Made by a program: the position numbers and the translations under genes. Below are positions 12,736-24,800 of a stretch of 64,000 nt of DNA, one piece after another. The notes below the pieces were generated by a model that did no database searches, was not told the origin of the DNA, and saw nothing but the letters and a program-made list of their open reading frames with translations. Every line of letters begins with the position of its first letter. Position 1 is the first letter of the stretch. Source of the stretch: Maylandia zebra (lineage: Eukaryota > Chordata > Actinopteri > Cichliformes > Cichlidae); the NCBI RefSeq assembly GCF_041146795.1, contig NC_135175.1, forward strand, positions 27,249,075-27,313,074, written 5' to 3'.

Positions 12736-15700
12736 CTTTTCACATGACTGCAAATATATTATTACTAAAGGCTTGTTAACATAAGGTATGAGTGGGTAAC
12801 TGCTGAAGCTGTCACTACTAAATTAATTCATTAGAGGAGTTTCATGACCAGTAAACCATCCGGATTCACTGGTTCCACCTTCTCACCTTCTACTGACCTG
12901 AATGCTACAAAATAACAAGTAAACATTTGCTTGTGCCTGGTTGTATTACCAGAAAGACTGCATTAAAATTAATCACCGATTTCCATGACTTTTACTACGT
13001 ATCTACTGAAGAGATTGAAGGGAAAGATATAAATATTCTTGTTTAACATGCAGACTATGCAGTTATTAATGAATTAGAATGAGTCTGAATCTTTAGTGCA
13101 TTTAGCACCATCATCAGGTCAAAAGATCTCACTGGTCAGAACTTGTACATTTGTGAAACAATATAAAAGAAGAATATGACACTCAGCTGCAGTTAATGCT
13201 TTCAGCCAGATCTTATCCTTCTATCATTCTGAGATAGAGTGACGATGACAAACACATCCAGCTTATCTAAACATCTCAATGTGAGTCAATGTGAAAAAAA
13301 CAGCTCCACTTTGCATAATGTTTTATGCAGATTATTCAATATTGTAATCTGACGTCACAACAATGTCAGCATGGCGCAGCACAGTTACTGAGTAACACCT
13401 GATTCACTGTTAATATGTTCAAAGTAAAAGCAATAAAATAAGTGCGACCTTTTTTTAAAAACAACACTTTTTAAATCAAGACATTTTACCAGCTAACCCG
13501 AGTGTTGCTGGCTTACTCATTTTGACGGACTGTGATTAAACTGCATGAATATAAGCTTCGGTTTGCCTCAGGTCAGTTATAAATTGCTGGGGTTAGTCTC
13601 AAGTTTGGTGTGGTTAAACTGATTAAGAAACCGATGCGCTGTACTCACTGTGTCTAAGCCACACCTCATATTGCAAGAATGCTTAGCATCAAAGAGCTAC
13701 CCTATTATTGTGTTTTTTCAGCCTCTGTATGAGTCTTTAGAGGGTGACTAAGCATGACAACGTGTATGAGTCTGTTATGTAATGCATTTTCTTCTTATTT
13801 CTGACTGGTTTTGTGAATTAAGTACTAATTAAAAGCGTTTCACTGGGTGTGCAAGAGGAAGGGTGGGGGTAGCTGCAACCTCTTTTGTTAAATCAGCCCT
13901 AATCTAATTGGTTTAACTCATGCAGTGAGATTCTCTGCACAGATGTTTGCATTGCTATCTTCTAGTCTTTATTTTTTCTCTGCTGCGTGGTAGCGTCCAT
14001 TAGAGAGGAAAATATTGGGCGATGCTGCAGAGTTTAACTCCCTGCTTTCACTCGTCACAGAGTCTGGAATGTGTTTAATGACATTTAGATCCAACATGAA
14101 AAAAATAAATTGCTGGAATTTAATTAAAAGACACAGGGGTACATCTCTCATTGACACTGTGTAGGAGACAAGAGTGACTGATTGTGTTCCAGGAAAGAGT
14201 TTATACAGGATCAATACTGTTTGAAACATCTAACAGATGCTGCGTGTTGGAAGCTCACAAGAAACTGTTAATCTTCTGGTGTCATATATCAAATCGCACG
14301 GTTCATAAACTGAAACGCCTCTGCGCACTGATAGAATTTGTTTGTGCACCATAATTTCCATGTGACGTACATATGTGGGGCTCACTGCTATAGCACGTGA
14401 GCGCAATCCTCCACCTTTTACACAAACGGTTTACCCCCAGGAGGAAGTGGTAACTGGTAAACTTCCTGGAACTTGCAATGTTGAAATGGTATCGGAAATG
14501 GTGACACAAGCAGCTGCCTGCAAATTTCATGGTACTGCTTCCTCAGTTCTCATTATGTCACTTTTTTTCACCTATACGTGGTCGGCGTGAGACGTTTCGA
14601 GTAAAAGAACGCACCATCTCTGAACGTCTGGTGCTACTTTTTGTTAGTAGTTTTAAAGTCACTGGAAGAGAAGTTTAGTCAGTCAATCAGATTTTGCTGA
14701 GAGGCTGTGTTTTGACGCCAAATGCATGAAATGAACCGCTCCCAGATTAGCGAGGAGAAGTGAGAAGGAACAGACCGTGAAAACAAGACGGCTTCTGCTG
14801 GTGAAAACAAATCGACCCAATTTTAACACACTCCCTCCTCAGTGTCTTAGACGTGTGCATTAGTGGAGTAATATCTCAGACACAATGTGAAGAATGGACT
14901 TTTTCTGTGCTATTTGTAGGTGTGATCCTGCAGCTGATACACAGATAAAGGTGTTAACCTCAGAGTCATTGCAGCACCACTAGTGTGATTATGGGTGGAC
15001 TAATTAGTTTTACTCAAACGTGACCTAAAGGACGGGGGATTCTGAAGCTTGAAGGTATCCTAGATTTGGTCAAAGATGACCAAATCCACCTTTGAAATTT
15101 TACTTTTTTTTTTGAGAGAAACTAATGAATATAATGTACTCTAACTTTTCAAGCTTTAGGGGATGAGTTTGGTGTACTTTGGCAGAGCTTACCTAGTTAC
15201 AGTAGCTGTTTGTGAATTTGAAAACAAGCAATTTGTCAAACACAATGTTGACAGGTTGTGAAATATACCCAACTTCAGCATCTACTTTACTATAAATGGA
15301 AACATAATGAATAAAGTTAGTGTTGCATTAAATTAAATGAGGGTTTAAAACATAACGTTTTGCAACCAGAGGAGTCGCCCCCTGGTGGCTACTAGAACAA
15401 ATGCGTTTTAGATCTGGAAGCTACACTGATTATTTCTACAATCTGTGGAGTTGTATAAATTGGCTGTTCACAGAAAACACAATAAATCCTACATTTGACC
15501 AAATAGTCAATAATACCTCACAAGGAAACGACCATGATTAAAGCACCGTTTAAAATCAGACTTTTAAAGGATTCTTAAAGAAATCTGGCCAAAGATTTTA
15601 TCATCAGTAACCGGAAAAAATTGCAAACTTGAAAGCTGAAGACCAGAACAGCTAAACTATTCAAAGTCACCCCAGTGTCCCTTTTATGAATGAGTAATAG

Positions 15701-18700
15701 CTCTACAAAGAAACCAAACTAATAACACCAGGAATTTTTCCTCTGCAAGCTCTGTAGCTTTTTGTGCCTTTCAATATATCAATTTACCGCAACAGAGTTC
15801 ATGTTTGTGAACTTCTAGTCACATTTTCACACTTTCAATTCACAAAACTGTGCCACTGTCTCTTCACACTTTTCACTATTTTATTGTCAGACAAAAGGCA
15901 TTTGTGACCTATCGGCGTTCTTAAATGTTATTGTTGGGCGTCAAATGAGCGCATTGTGAAAAGCGGCAACTGTACTGTTGTACTTTTTATAATAAAAAAC
16001 AGCAAATCTAAAAGCACCTTATAGCTTATAGCCTCTAGAAAACCCCCTCCCCCAATAATCTCAAATACATATCTCAGCCTTTTACATGCCACACATATGT
16101 AGCTCCAGGGTAGAAAATCAAAAGCAGACATCAACTCCAGTGTTTACCATAACATACAGAAACTCTCCCTCGTATGATCGGATCATATTTCTGTGCTAGG
16201 CTCTTAAGCAGATGTGTTTACAAGACTTGATGTGCTCTTTTTGCAAAGTAGGCAAATTAGAGGTTGAGCAGCAGGCACAAACCACTGAAGAGTATGAAAA
16301 TGAATCAGAACCCTAATGTTTGCTGAAGCAGGTTTCAAATCAGACTCAAACCTACTGCACTCAGTACCCTTAATAAAATTTCTTGCTTAACATCTCTTAG
16401 AAAAAGCAAACACCCCCTTGACCAAAAGCCTTTTAATCCATCGCTCTGAAAGCAATGCGTTCAGTTAAACTCATAACAAATTCACTTCATATTTTTGTGA
16501 CATGATTTAAAACCAAAAATGCCACAAGCCAAATATACAAAATGTTCCTGTCATCAACAACAAACTGACAGCACTATTAACTTTAATATAAGAGGCCGGC
16601 CCTATTAGTTTCATGTGGTTATTGAGTCATGCAGCACTATGAGACGATAGCGGGGTCCACCCAGTTGGAAAGATATGAACTTACATTCTTTTTACCAAAT
16701 TAAAACATGGTAAAAAAAATCTTCTAAAAAGAGTTTTCTTTAATTTCTCGTACTATTAAATTCAAAACCTTTTGAGAGTTTTTATCAGAGCGCACTGTAA
16801 CTCACAAAGTTTGACAGGATGTCTAAGATTCTCATCTACAACATATCTGTACATAACGTCCTCAAGCTAAATTATTCTGCTGTAGCTGAATATACATATA
16901 TTACAAACAAATCTCTCATTTGTTTTTTATTTTGTTTTGTTTTTCAGCACAACAGCCACCACAATCCTCACTTGTAATGTGCTCAGACATCAACGAACAA
17001 TGTTCTCGCTCTGCGTTCAGAGGAAAGCAGCTTCGGTTGTTACCGTTATATCCAAAGGCACAACATCCAAACAGAGATGAAACTCACCTTTTTAAAATGT
17101 GTTAATCCTTTGCTTCGCCACTAAGTTTCAAGATAACAGCTTCATGGACATCAGCTCCACTTCGAAAGACGATTCCCTAATTAAGCTCGGCACCAAAAAT
17201 TAAAGTCATATGCAGGCAGATTTTGGGTGTGCGAGCAGATTGAAGATTGCATTTGTCTGACTGTTGGCTTCTTCCTGCTTAACGCGGAAGTTCAGGTCTA
17301 GACCTGTCATTGCATTCCTGCTACAGAGTTCAGCACTTTCACAACACTCTTGTCTGGGCAGCGTTGATCCATCCTCTCCTTAACAGTGCTCCTTATCGGC
17401 ACTGTACTGTAACTGTGCCAACGGGGACAGAGAGGGAGAAATCATAAATGTGTTGTGGCTTCTCACAAAGACTTCGAGGGTGACTGACAGCCACTCGAGC
17501 AGATTGGGACTTTTTTTTTTATTGAAAGAAAAAAGAAATGCCTCAGTTGGATCGAGAGAAAGGCTGAATCAGCGGGAGGAATGTGACGGGTCTTGGTTAA
17601 TAATTCACCTCGCTGAAACTGATTTACAGCAAGTCTGTAGACAGGAGTGGCACGCTGTAGTGGTGAAAGACACTTCAGCTGGGCTTTACTTCTCTAAATT
17701 CTTGTTAGAAAATACAGTCTCCTAAATGAAGTGCATTATTTGCTGTACAACCTCTAACATACCTCCTAAATGTAAGCAGAGTGCACTAGAATATATTAAT
17801 TAACATGAAATCTTAGCTTTTATTGTTAAAATCAGGAAGAATTGTCTTAGGGTAATGGTGTGGTGCAACAAAGTCGGTTATCTTTAGGAGGAACCAGGGA
17901 GAGTTAAACTGTCAAACTATGAATAGCCTCTGGCTCTGTTATCTGACCGTGCAGACACAGATAGCTGTATTTATTTGCATTTCTCCTTGAGTCATCTTGG
18001 GAGGCCAAAAACAAGATTTCTGATCTCTTTTTTTATCCTCTTTCCACCTTAAAAGGAATTCACATACAATATTAAAAAAAATGAATTCGATATTATGCCT
18101 AACAGAACAGATTATCTTGATCTTTACTAATATTAACACTTCTATGTCCCATTTCCCCTCAAGACCAGCCTGAGCCGTGACAGCAAAGACAAACCACTGT
18201 GGCAAAATCCCGTCATCATATGGTAAATCTGAGCACCACGAGGGGGAAACCAAATAACCTTGAATGCTTCTAAGAGTCTTTCATGACTCGTGATGTATTA
18301 AACAAACACCCTGGGTACAAGCATGTGTCCCAACCACCCTCATTTCCTCATTCTCTCAGGGTTTGACAAACAGATGGACACCAAAGGCAGCCTCCCATTA
18401 GCTCTAAACATCTCCCAAACACAAGCACGCCAGTGCCTCGGAGAACATTTCTCAAATAAATACACTGATTAACAGTTGTGGAGCTCGGCAGCAGAGAGCG
18501 AGGGGATTTTTTTGTTTGCTCCGCTTTGCGTTTGTGCTCTCCTCGGAGACTGAGGGTGGTCCAGGAGAGCTGATTCTGATAATGGTTTTTGCCAGCATAT
18601 GTTGCAGCTCATACATCACAGCACCGAGCCAAGAAGCTGAACGAGATTGTTATTTTTTAGTTATTTAATCAAACTGTGCGCTTAAAGGGGGCTCTGCAGT

Positions 18701-19530
18701 GTCGAGCCTTGAGTTCTACTGCACAAAGAAAAGTCTGTCGGCTTGAAAGTTGCAGAACTGCATATGGTAAGGTGTGAGGTGTGGAGCATTCTTTTTAGCC
18801 ATTAGTCTGCATTCTGAGCGCTCCAACACACCTCAAGATGCATTTCTTGTGCCTGGGCACTAAAAGGAAATGGGGTGATAATGACAAAACCAGTGGGCAC
18901 CTTGCAAAACGATATGTAGTGCTGCAGAGGAGAAACTGTCACTGAGCTGATGTGAAAAGTGATGCATGCAGGAGTCTTTTAGTGCCCTCTGTTTGTTCTT
19001 TGCTGTACTGTACATGGCAAACATGACTGAAATCAGTGGGAGGTGTGAACCTACCAACCTGCAGTTATTTTCCCCACTCCCTCTTTGTGGTGCAATGATC
19101 AACACCGCAAGTTTGCACCGGGATAACGAGCAACTGCTAGCTGGATGTTTTTGAATGCAAGAACATACGAATGGATTCCTGATACAGCCCTCCTTATTCT
19201 GCTTGGCTGAATTTATTTGCCATCTGAGCCCAATAAATGAGTACAATTAGGTTTGCTTTTGTTAACATGGGCTAGGATGACTGCTGTGACTGGCTGAGTC
19301 AAAAACGTGAGCAAAAATGCCCAAAATGTGACACGGAAAGACAAAATCAAAAGAGAAAAAGGCATGATTATGTTATAATAAAATCATAAGGTACATTTTT
19401 ACCAGCATTAAACTGTTTAATTGGACAGTGTGACTTCTTTAATCAAATTTACACTTCTGTGTGTTATAGAATACAAGCTTTACAGTAAATTACTGCCATT
19501 TGATTGGCCGTCATAAGCAATTAATTAAGT

Positions 19531-19665
19531 AAATGGTAAATGGTAAATGGCCTGTATTTATATAGCGCTTTACTAGTCCCTAAGGACCCCCAAAGCGCTT
19601 TACATATCCAGTCATCCACCCATTCACACACACATTCACACACTGGTGATGGCAAGCTACATTGT
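19531..19665 (-). mobile_element. 3' fragment of the same SINE family, inverted
   Basis: Read on the minus strand, this contains the same 3' tail as the copy at 10238-10552: the CTACATTGT-complement segment, the AAAGCGCTTTGGGGGTCCTTA core and AAATACAGGCCATTTACC. The tRNA-like head is missing, so it is 5'-truncated as expected for LINE-driven retroposition. Confidence 0.75.
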
Positions 19666-20405
19666 AACTTGCCATCTGGGCACCTTTCGTCTTTACTTTG
19701 AAGATGAAAAGTTGCACTCTGGACGCAGCTACTTGTCTTTCTTGAGTTCTGCCTCGCCTCAGCTCCTCTCTTCTTTGCACCAGATGGGTACAGGAACTCT
19801 TTTTGATTGAACATTTTTAACAGCCACCCAGAATAGAAACGGTGGCTGGATGTGATTAATCGCTACAGGAGCCTCATTCACAGTGGCCCCTTTCCTTTGC
19901 TAAACCCTAACTCTGCTGTCAGTCACACAAACACTCTAAACCACATCCACACAAACATGTCCACAACAATCAAAGTCTAAAGACAAAATAACACCTCAGA
20001 AACCCTGAAACAATAATCACAAAACGTATAAATGAGTGATGTAAACTAAAACATGTACATTTCTAAGAGTCTGTGCCCATGATGCTGTAAAATGTCCAGC
20101 ATTTTGCTTTAAATATTCTGAAATTTGGCTAAATCTTGAGTTATTCAGTTAAATATGATCATACAACTTTTGCATCTATTCATTTGGCTCCTGGACCTTT
20201 GAATAAGACAGTAATATCAGAACTGCTTAACTAATAACATCCATGCAGACGTCATCCTCAGATAACCTTATGTGCTTGTGCAGAAGCACTAAAAACAAAA
20301 AAAGGAGAGAAATCGGGAGCGAGTCCAAAAACCAGATGTGTTTTTCACATTCCTGACTTCTGCCATAGGTCTCTTCACAAAAGTTTGACCTCTGCTCGCT
20401 TTGTC

Positions 20406-20414
20406 TATAAAAAG
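20406..20414 (+). promoter_or_regulatory. TATA-box-like TATAAAAAG upstream of the unnamed gene
   Basis: TATAAAAAG followed by GGTTGACAAGG is a good TATA element on the plus strand, 0.7 kb before the coding start. A strong acceptor (TTCCTTCTTTTGCAG) ends at 21098. I infer a short untranslated first exon near 20435-20490 spliced to 21099. No transcript evidence is available. Confidence 0.35.
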
Positions 20415-21098
20415 GGTTGACAAGGCCAGCGCTAAAGCATGAAGGACGCTGGGTTGAGGAACCAGCAGCTGTCTCAACATGCAGGGTGTGCTAAACAAAA
20501 AGTACTGTATGTTTTTGCAACTCAGAGGGCCACAGGGTCAAAGAAAAGTCAACAGTGAGCAAAGTCAAAAGTGAAGAGATGAGATATAATTAAAATACAT
20601 GTCATTTTTTCCCCTTTCGTTTATTTGTTTCAGGTTGAAATTAAGGATGTTTCAGTTTCAGGCATCAAAAATGTCATTTTATTCTTGTTCTTTCAAAACC
20701 TTTTAGTTCAGAGGGAAACTCAAGGGAGAGGAGAGGGTGAAGGGTTAATTTGTAGCTGGGGAAACCTGATGCTAATTAAGTCTCAGGAATGCCACATACA
20801 CTGACATTATAGTGCAGAAGCCCTCAGAGTGGGTCAGGCATGGAGAGAGCCGGCAGTAATGCGTGAGTCCAGTGTTTTTACTCCTTTGTGACGGTCGGGA
20901 AAAGCCAGCCTCACTAAACCCTGGAGCTGAAGGTAATGTGCACAGATGAGCTGCCAAGTCTGTAAAGTTTGTTTCAGTTGTGTGAGAGGTGGGTTTAATC
21001 GAAAAGGAGATCGGTGATGGCTTGAGTTATCACCTTTGAGATTTTTTCCTCCAGGTTTTCCATTTGGGACTCTTACCTCGCGTTTCCTTCTTTTGCAG

Positions 21099-21128
21099 GC
21101 AGAGTAAGCCCACATATTAGATGCGAAA
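21099..21128 (+). other. 5' UTR of the unnamed gene with an overlapping upstream ATG
   Basis: This lies downstream of a strong acceptor-like TTCTTTTGCAG. An upstream ATG at 21121 opens a six-codon reading frame that stops at 21141. It overlaps the main ATG (21129) in another frame, which could reduce translation of the main frame. Confidence 0.4.
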
Positions 21129-21768
21129 ATGCTTTTACTGACATCTCTGCTGTTGCTGCAACTCTCCTGGGTATCGCTGCACAACGCCGCGCAAGCTGTA
21201 GCGGAGATTTGCCGGGGGACGCACTGCTATGGCGGAGACACCGGCGATCCAAGACCGTGCACCGGGGCGCACTGTCCGGGGAGCCGATCTTCCAGACCCC
21301 CGCGGCAGTTTAACCCGTCAACGCAGGGGAAAACGGCTCATGTAGCCGCCGGCCAACACCGCGTGTACCCGAGCTCTCCAAGAGCGGCATCGGAGACTTT
21401 TCCAGGCGCCCAGCTGCTACTGCGCGGGCGGCACAGCGACGGCAGCACTCGGAGTGCGCCTGAAGTTTTACCTGCAGGATGCACCGATGCGGAGTGCGCT
21501 GTTCATGTGAGACAATTTCAACCCGGCAATAACACCAGAGACTGTAAAGGGATCGAGTGCAGACTGCCGCTGAGGATACGGCCAAAAGCTCGAGCAGTGG
21601 CTTGTGTGGGAGAAGGATGTCTGGCCGGTTCAGAGGAGAGCGTGCCTCCTGTACATCTGTCGGACAGAGCCGCGCAGTTTCTGGGGGATTTTCCGGAGTT
21701 TGGATATCCATCGTCGGAACTTGGCGCAGCGCCTTTAGGTGTCCAGCTTACATGTGATATCAAGCCAG
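21129..21768 (+). CDS. Unnamed modular gene, coding exon 1 (signal peptide and CxxxxC motifs)
   Basis: This exon encodes the signal peptide and a Pro/Arg/Gly-rich region with five spaced Cys pairs of the form C-x-[GD]-x-x-C. The base composition is clearly GC-richer than the flanks, as expected for coding DNA. The favoured donor is CCAG/GTCTGC at 21769. The donors TTAG/GTGTCC (21739) and ACAT/GTGATA (21754) would also leave phase 1, so the 3' boundary could be up to 30 nt shorter. Confidence 0.8.
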
Positions 21769-21790
21769 GTCTGCTATGTTCATCAACATT

Positions 21791-21822
<32 letters not shown>

Positions 21823-24800
21823 TCTATTTAACATTATATTATAAGTTCCTGCATGCCAGGAACAAAAACAAAATGCAGACATGCACATTGTGACTCTTGA
21901 CAATTTCTTTAAAAGTGATATGCTTTTACTAAAAGGTGGGTGTATATAAATACCTCAAATGCATGCTGCCCTTTACTGACTTACAATCTCTCACACAAGA
22001 GTGTTCTGGAGACAAATGACAACTTTGTTGACCTTCAGCCTCCCCCCACAAAAAAGAAAGAAAGAAAAAAAGATACCTGCAGGGCAAAGAGTAGCTGGAC
22101 TGGAAAAATGTCTCAGAGTCAATTGCCCAGAAAATTTTGAATGCTTTGATGTGGCTCCATACAGGAAACTTTTAGTAGGCTACACTTGGCTGCGGCTGGC
22201 TATGCAGCTGGAGTCACAGGCTGTTCACACTTACTGTCAGCACTGTTTGGAGAAGTCACACCTCAGTACAAGGCTTAACGACATCTAATCGATTTCTTCT
22301 CCCTGTTTTTTTCCCCCCTTCACTGTGCATTTATTTCATGACAGGGGAGAATGAAGTTCCTTCAGAAGATGCCCTCATCTTGCACCTCCAGCTGTCCAAG
22401 GGGCAGGAGAAGCTTGTGGAGGCCCTGAGAGCCCAGCAGATTATCATCCGTGATCTGCAGCAGAAGCTTGCTGACCAACAGGAGGCCCTGCTGTCACAGC
22501 AGCGTGAAATCCTGGAGCAGCAGCAGCGAATGTATGAGCAAATGGATGTGGTGAAGGCCCAGTACGGTCTCCTCTCAGACACCTTCAAACAGGTTTCCTT
22601 CCAGGGCCTGAAGGGCGAGCTGCAGAGCTACTTCGAGAGCCAGCTGGCTGGACTGCAAAGCCAAGCCCGCAGCCACCTGCAGAAATCCTACGCCGTCCAC
22701 AAAGCGGACATCAACTCTAAGGTGATGGATGTGGTTGGGGAGGCTCACTTTCCTCAGCCTCTCCTGGGATGTCCTTCACCCTGTGGATCAGAGGAGTACT
22801 GTGACTTTCAAAAGGACCCAGCTCGGTGTGAAAAGTGCACCATGTGTCCACCAGGTTTCTTCCTCATCTCACAGTGCTCTCCAACTGCGGACAGAATATG
22901 CCAGGTATGCCGTCATCTGATGTGTCAAAACAAACTGAGAGCAAAACAGGAAAAAAAAGGAAACAAACAAAAAAAAAGTGTGAAGCGGTTTTAGCTGATA
23001 GTTGAGGTTTCACATGGTGGTTTCCAGTTAGTGGTTCCCAAGCATATGCCAGCATATGCCAAAATCTAAACATAGCTGATGTGGAAGTGAGAATGTTTAT
23101 ACCTTTGAGCTTAGATGGCTCATCTTATCTATTTCCTGATCAAGCATAAATGCTTTAAAGAATGTGTCAGTTAAACCTACTTATTGATGTACAGGATACA
23201 CTCATGGTGATACTTTTAATTTGCATGACTTGCAGGACAGAGACGAATGCCTTGAATTACCAAATATTTGTGGAGAGCGAGTGAAGTGCCTTAATACTCC
23301 AGGTGAGTTCGCAGTGCTTATTTTGCTGATAATTAATGAATCCTTATTCCTTATTTTCACTCTGATATAGAAAAACTTCCCACCAGTTTATCTAAAACGT
23401 TATTTGCGCTGAGAAAACAGCCATACTTTACTGAGCTACGTGTCTATGCAGCTGTCAGAGCCTGTTTGGACCTTTTTATTTTGCAGGGGGATTCAGGTGT
23501 CTGGGCATTTCTGAGAGAGACGCAATAATGGGCTTGTGCGGTCATGAATATTTCTACAACCAGGAGCTGCAGGAGTGCCAGGCCTGCTCTGACTGTGACG
23601 GAGAGCCTGTCACTGTTCCCTGTACAGCAGTCAGTGACACCATCTGTGGCCAGCTTTCGGAGACCCGGCTCTCTGAGTCTTGGATGGCGAATGTGGCAGT
23701 TCCCCCTGCCAGATCATCTGGCACCCACATCTTTCCTGGGCTTCAGCTAAACATACGAAGCAAAGAAAAAAGCGATTTGCTGTCCAACCAGGTGGGCCAG
23801 TTGACCTTCCAGCAGCACGGGCTGGTGTGGTTGGATCATAACTTTGCAATAAAGCACAGTTGCAGGAACTTCCTCCAGTTGGGGATGAGGCTAAATGGGA
23901 GCCAGGAAGAGGAGGGTAAGGACCTCAGCGGTGTTCGCATCGAACAACCGGATGGGAAGTATTTCCAGGGGGTCAGCGTCAGTACCGGGGTGGAGGTGGA
24001 GCCTAACCACAGCTTCACACTGCTGTTGAGGAGTCCAAATCAACATTGCAATCAGAGCAAAGATCTTCACGTGTATGATGCTGCAGGGCCCTCTTTGAGT
24101 CTGCTCTGGTTGTCTCATGATACTGGTGCTGTAGCTATGACAGCTCAGATGTCCCTGCTGATGCACTACCAGACCAGCTACCGCCCAACTTTCCGCATAA
24201 CCTCAGTTTCAGACCCCTACATGATCAGCCTGACTCATGACAACCGTGGGGTACGCTTCACCGAGCGCGGAGTGGTCAAGTTTGTCCTTCAGCAAGCACT
24301 TTACTCCATGGGGCACACCTGCGTTCGAGAGGGTTTCTCCTTGATTGCCTATATAAACCGCAACGGAACCGGCCAAGAGGTGATGCAGGCTTTTAAGACT
24401 GGCGTTAATTACAGGGACACTTCCATTACACTCTCAGGTGCTGTGAGCGTGGACAGTGGAGACATGCTCAACTTTGAGATCACATCCCCGTCTCAGTGCA
24501 ACGTCCGCTATTTTGGGGACAGCACTGGAATCAGTATTTTGAGTCTTATCTGGATTCCTTCAGCAGTGTCGTCAGCCTTTACGGCTACTGTGTCCAGGAC
24601 CGGTCTTCCCTTTGGAGCGGTGAGGAATAAACCTCTATTGTTCCAGCAGATCAGCCCAGATACACCACAGGTCCACTTGGCCCGCTCTGGGGAGCCAAAC
24701 AGCCGGAAGAACTTTATATTCCGTGAGAAAGGAACAGTGAACATAGCTCTCAACCTCAAGCTGATCCACTCTTGTAATATAGTAAAACTCACTCTGCAGC

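Larger units (their letters stand above)
10797..20405. other. Non-coding flank upstream of apbb1ip
   Basis: This must contain the apbb1ip promoter and probably an untranslated first exon, neither of which I can place. It holds the deleted Tc1-like element (11955-12735), a CCCCCTGGTGGCTACTAGAA repeat fragment near 15374 and the inverted SINE fragment (19531-19665). Short frames show no codon bias or family match. Confidence 0.6.

Noticed and set aside
18860..19246. A 128-codon minus-strand open frame
   Set aside because: No family match and no plausible splice context with neighbours.
21310..21763. Minus-strand open frames of 81-133 codons over exon 1 of the unnamed gene
   Set aside because: Shadows of GC-rich coding sequence on the opposite strand.
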